In this document: one piece after another, positions 6,646 to 8,719 of the stretch
Layout of the letters: every line of letters starts with the position of its first letter
Numbering within the stretch: position 1 is the first letter of the stretch
Source: Desulfobacteraceae bacterium
Lineage (GTDB): Bacteria > Desulfobacterota > Desulfobacteria > Desulfobacterales > Desulfobacteraceae
Reading direction: 5' to 3'
DNA length: 8,719 nt
Assembly (NCBI GenBank): GCA_024225895.1
Contig: JAAEMC010001119.1
Span: 1 to 8,719, forward strand
Made by a program: the position numbers and the translations under genes
Notes under the pieces: model-generated
What the model was told of the DNA's origin: nothing
The model's input: the letters and a program-made list of their open reading frames with translations, nothing else
The model's database searches: none

Positions 6646-7875
6646 TCACTCCTTATCATCTGAACGGGTTCCCATGCGTTTTGCAGGAATTAATCCTGCC
6701 GGCCTAAAGAGCATCATCAATACCATCACCGCACCGAATGCCAGCATACGGTAGAGCTCAAATTCTCTGAAGACTTCCGGAAAAACAATGAGGGCAGCCG
6801 CCCCCAGTATTATACCGGGAATAGACCCCAGGCCGCCCAAAACAACCATACACAGCACCATGGCTGATTCATAAAAGATAAAGCTGTCCGGGCTTACAAA
6901 TTTCATCCTTGCCACAAAGAATGCTCCGGCAATCCCCGCAAAAAAACCGCCCATGGCATAGGCCAAAAGCTTGAGAATAAAGGTGTTGACCCCCATTAGT
7001 TCTGCTGCGGTTTCATCTTCTCTTATGGCTTCCCAGGCCCGGCCGACCCGCGAAAAATTAAGCCGGTTTACTGCAATAATGGTCAAAATGACAAGGCCCA
7101 AAATCACATAGTACATGAGATGCAGTTTTTTGAACCAGAAATGCTCAAAAGAAATACCATCGGCAAAAGAAATCCACCACATGCCTGGACGGTTAATCCC
7201 CATAATCCCGTTGGGGCCATTGGTCAGGGACATCCAGTTGTTTAAGATCAGGCGAATAATTTCACCAAACCCCAATGTCACAATGGCCAGATAATCGCCA
7301 CGCATGCGCAATGTCGGAAAGCCGACAATACAGGCTGCTATCAATGCGAAAATAGCAGAGATGGGAAGACAGATCCAAAAAGGGACACCATAGTGCGTAT
7401 TAAAAAGGGCATATGTATAGGCCCCAATTCCGTAAAAGGCAATATATCCCAGGTCCAGCATACCGCAAAGGCCCACCACTATATTCAAGCCCAATCCCAG
7501 GCAGACATAAATAAGAACGTTTATGGCCACATCCTGCTGGTAGCGCCCGGTGAACTGGGGAAAAAGCAATGCCATAACAAAGGCCGCCAAAAGCCATACC
7601 CAGAGAGGAACAGTTTTGCTGGCGGCCGACCCGTTTTCCCATACTTTTGATACCGGCCCTTTGACTGCATCAAGACTACCGCTTTTATTCAAGACATAGA
7701 CGATCAAACATATGAAGGTCCCTGCGAAAAGATAGGCCCAGACCGTGAAGGTCTTTTCAAAGGAAAGGGTTCCGTCCGGGTGGATGCCCAGAAGGGGCCA
7801 CAACAGCCCCAAAAGCCATATCATACCAATTGTATAGGTTTTCCAAACCTTTTTAAACTCTTGTATCATCGACAT
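6646..7875 (-). CDS. livM: Branched-chain amino acid type ABC transporter, permease LivM
   Basis: The 409-residue product is an inner-membrane permease pairing with LivH to form the channel. It has the long form of LivM seen in E. coli: an N-terminal extension with membrane segments at about 17-32, 43-62 and 90-106, a polar stretch around 64-88, then the conserved core. Recognisable core segments are LGLGLNIVVGL (126-136), DLGYIAFYGIGAYTYAL (141-157), LRMRGDYLAIVTLGFGEI (189-206) and LTNGPNGIMGI (217-227). The ATPase-contacting EAA-like loop is GRAWEAIREDETAAELMGV (278-296), and the tail ends LFRPAGLIPAKR (389-400). The start overlaps the livH end by 23 bp, implying coupled translation. Met3 at 7869 is an alternative start and would change little. 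Apart from the missing livG downstream the gene looks normal. Confidence 0.94.
   Translation of the reverse strand: MSMIQEFKKVWKTYTIGMIWLLGLLWPLLGIHPDGTLSFEKTFTVWAYLFAGTFICLIVYVLNKSGSLDAVKGPVSKVWENGSAASKTVPLWVWLLAAFVMALLFPQFTGRYQQDVAINVLIYVCLGLGLNIVVGLCGMLDLGYIAFYGIGAYTYALFNTHYGVPFWICLPISAIFALIAACIVGFPTLRMRGDYLAIVTLGFGEIIRLILNNWMSLTNGPNGIMGINRPGMWWISFADGISFEHFWFKKLHLMYYVILGLVILTIIAVNRLNFSRVGRAWEAIREDETAAELMGVNTFILKLLAYAMGGFFAGIAGAFFVARMKFVSPDSFIFYESAMVLCMVVLGGLGSIPGIILGAAALIVFPEVFREFELYRMLAFGAVMVLMMLFRPAGLIPAKRMGTRSDDKE
6649..6654 (-). promoter_or_regulatory. Ribosome binding site AAGGAG of livF inside the livM end
   Basis: AAGGAG lies 6 nt before the livF ATG at 6642 and within the last codons of livM, next to its TGA stop (6648-6646). 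It fixes the livF start and suggests coupled translation. Confidence 0.7.
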
Positions 7876-8719
7876 TCACACCCATAATTCCTGTAGGTTT
7901 AAAATAGAGTACGCCTATCAATATGATAAATGCGAACACGTCCTTGTACTGCCCGGATATGTACCCTGCGCCAAAGACTTCCACCATTCCGATAATCAAC
8001 CCACCAAGCATGGCGCCAGTAATATTTCCGATCCCCCCAAGTACAGCAGCAGAAAAGGCTTTGATCCCGGGAATAAATCCCATGTCATAGCGAACCGAAC
8101 CGTAATAAAGCCCCACCATGATACCGGCGGCAGCAGCTAATCCGGCACCAATGGCAAAGGTCAATGAGATGACCCGGTTACTGCCAATGGCCACCAGAGC
8201 AGACATGGTCTTGTCCTGGGCCGTGGCCCGCATGGCCATACCCATTTTGGTTTTGAAAACCAGGATATTCAATCCCACCAAAAGCACTATTGTCATGCTT
8301 ACAATCAACACCTGAAGATAGGAGATACTGATCAAGCCGAATTCCCATCCACCGTTGAACAGCTCACCCGGATACGGTTTATCAAAAACACCTTGTGTCA
8401 GCATTAAAGCATTCATCAGGAAAATTGACATGCCGAGGGCAGAGAGAAGAGCAGCAAGCCGGGACTGCTTTCTCAAAGGCAAGTACGCTACTTTTTCCAC
8501 TCCCATGGCAAGAAATGCACAGTATCCCATGGTCAAAAGGAATGATACGCCCAGACAAAACCAGGGATGGCTTTCTAAAAATCCGATTCCGGCAAAATAG
8601 CTCATCAGAATCACCCCGACATAGCCACCTGCAGCAAAAAACTCCCCATGGGCAAAGTTGATCAGCTGGATAACGCCGTATACCATGGTGTATCCCAAAG
8701 CAATGAGTGCGTAAATACC
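7853..8719 (-). CDS. livH: Branched-chain amino acid type ABC transporter, permease LivH (5' end cut by window)
   Basis: The frame is open to the right edge and encodes 288 residues beginning GIYALIALGYTMVYGV, which aligns close to residue 20 of E. coli LivH (308 residues), so about 20 N-terminal residues lie outside. The TTG at 8698 should be read as the leucine of ALGYTM, not as a start. Conserved segments are QLINFAHGEFFAAGGYVG just after the first helix, a central LLSALGMSIFLMNALML, an EAA-like loop MGMAMRATAQDKTMSALVAIG, then GIKAFSAAVLGGIGNITGAMLGG and the tail LYFKPTGIMG. It is an inner-membrane permease subunit with about eight hydrophobic segments. It is the first visible gene of the liv block; its promoter and any substrate-binding protein gene would be further right. 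Confidence 0.94.
   Translation of the reverse strand, partial: GIYALIALGYTMVYGVIQLINFAHGEFFAAGGYVGVILMSYFAGIGFLESHPWFCLGVSFLLTMGYCAFLAMGVEKVAYLPLRKQSRLAALLSALGMSIFLMNALMLTQGVFDKPYPGELFNGGWEFGLISISYLQVLIVSMTIVLLVGLNILVFKTKMGMAMRATAQDKTMSALVAIGSNRVISLTFAIGAGLAAAAGIMVGLYYGSVRYDMGFIPGIKAFSAAVLGGIGNITGAMLGGLIIGMVEVFGAGYISGQYKDVFAFIILIGVLYFKPTGIMGVNVDDTRV

Noticed and set aside
8698..8698. TTG at 8698 as the start codon of livH
   Set aside because: The frame stays open to the window edge, and the upstream codons encode GIYALIA, which belongs to the conserved LivH N-terminus, so the true start is outside the window.

Overview
The window is an ordinary-looking bacterial chromosomal segment with five co-oriented genes, all on the minus strand, so transcription runs from right to left. 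Two genes are cut by the window edges. Moderate GC, a sigma-54-dependent PAS/AAA+ activator, a liv-type ABC transporter and a two-domain dimethylglycine-dehydrogenase-like flavoprotein suggest a metabolically versatile proteobacterium. An anaerobic Desulfobacterales-like (Desulfobacterota) host would fit, but that is a guess from gene style, not from a marker gene.

Layout in transcription order. (1) 8719-5923: a tight livH-livM-livF block encoding two permeases and one ATPase of a branched-chain amino acid type (HAAT family) ABC importer. livH lacks about 20 N-terminal codons beyond the right edge. livH and livM overlap by 23 bp and livM and livF are 3 bp apart. No livG lies in its usual place between livM and livF. 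A stem-loop with a T-rich tail at 5861-5895 closes the block. (2) 5742-4297: a 481-residue, lysine-rich, A/T-rich gene that I do not recognise, with its own candidate sigma-70 promoter. (3) 4153-2705: a complete sigma-54 enhancer-binding regulator of the RocR style (PAS, AAA+, Fis-type helix-turn-helix). (4) 2704-2387: a 318-bp non-coding stretch with a candidate -24/-12 promoter and candidate activator sites. (5) 2386-1: a dimethylglycine/sarcosine dehydrogenase-like protein (FAD-binding DAO domain fused to a GcvT-like folate domain), missing only its extreme C-terminus at the left edge.

How the parts may work together (inference): the importer may take up a small amino acid or methylated amine, the PAS regulator may sense a metabolite and activate the oxidoreductase gene through sigma-54, and the oxidoreductase may demethylate an N-methylated glycine, passing the one-carbon unit to tetrahydrofolate. 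Three details deserve attention. The FAD-anchoring histidine of the STWHAAG motif is methionine here. The 9-mer TTTTTACAC occurs four times in one orientation, only around the regulator gene. The transporter block has one ATPase gene instead of two. I saw no CRISPR array, tRNA, rRNA, insertion sequence or phage gene, and nothing that amounts to a clearly new system.
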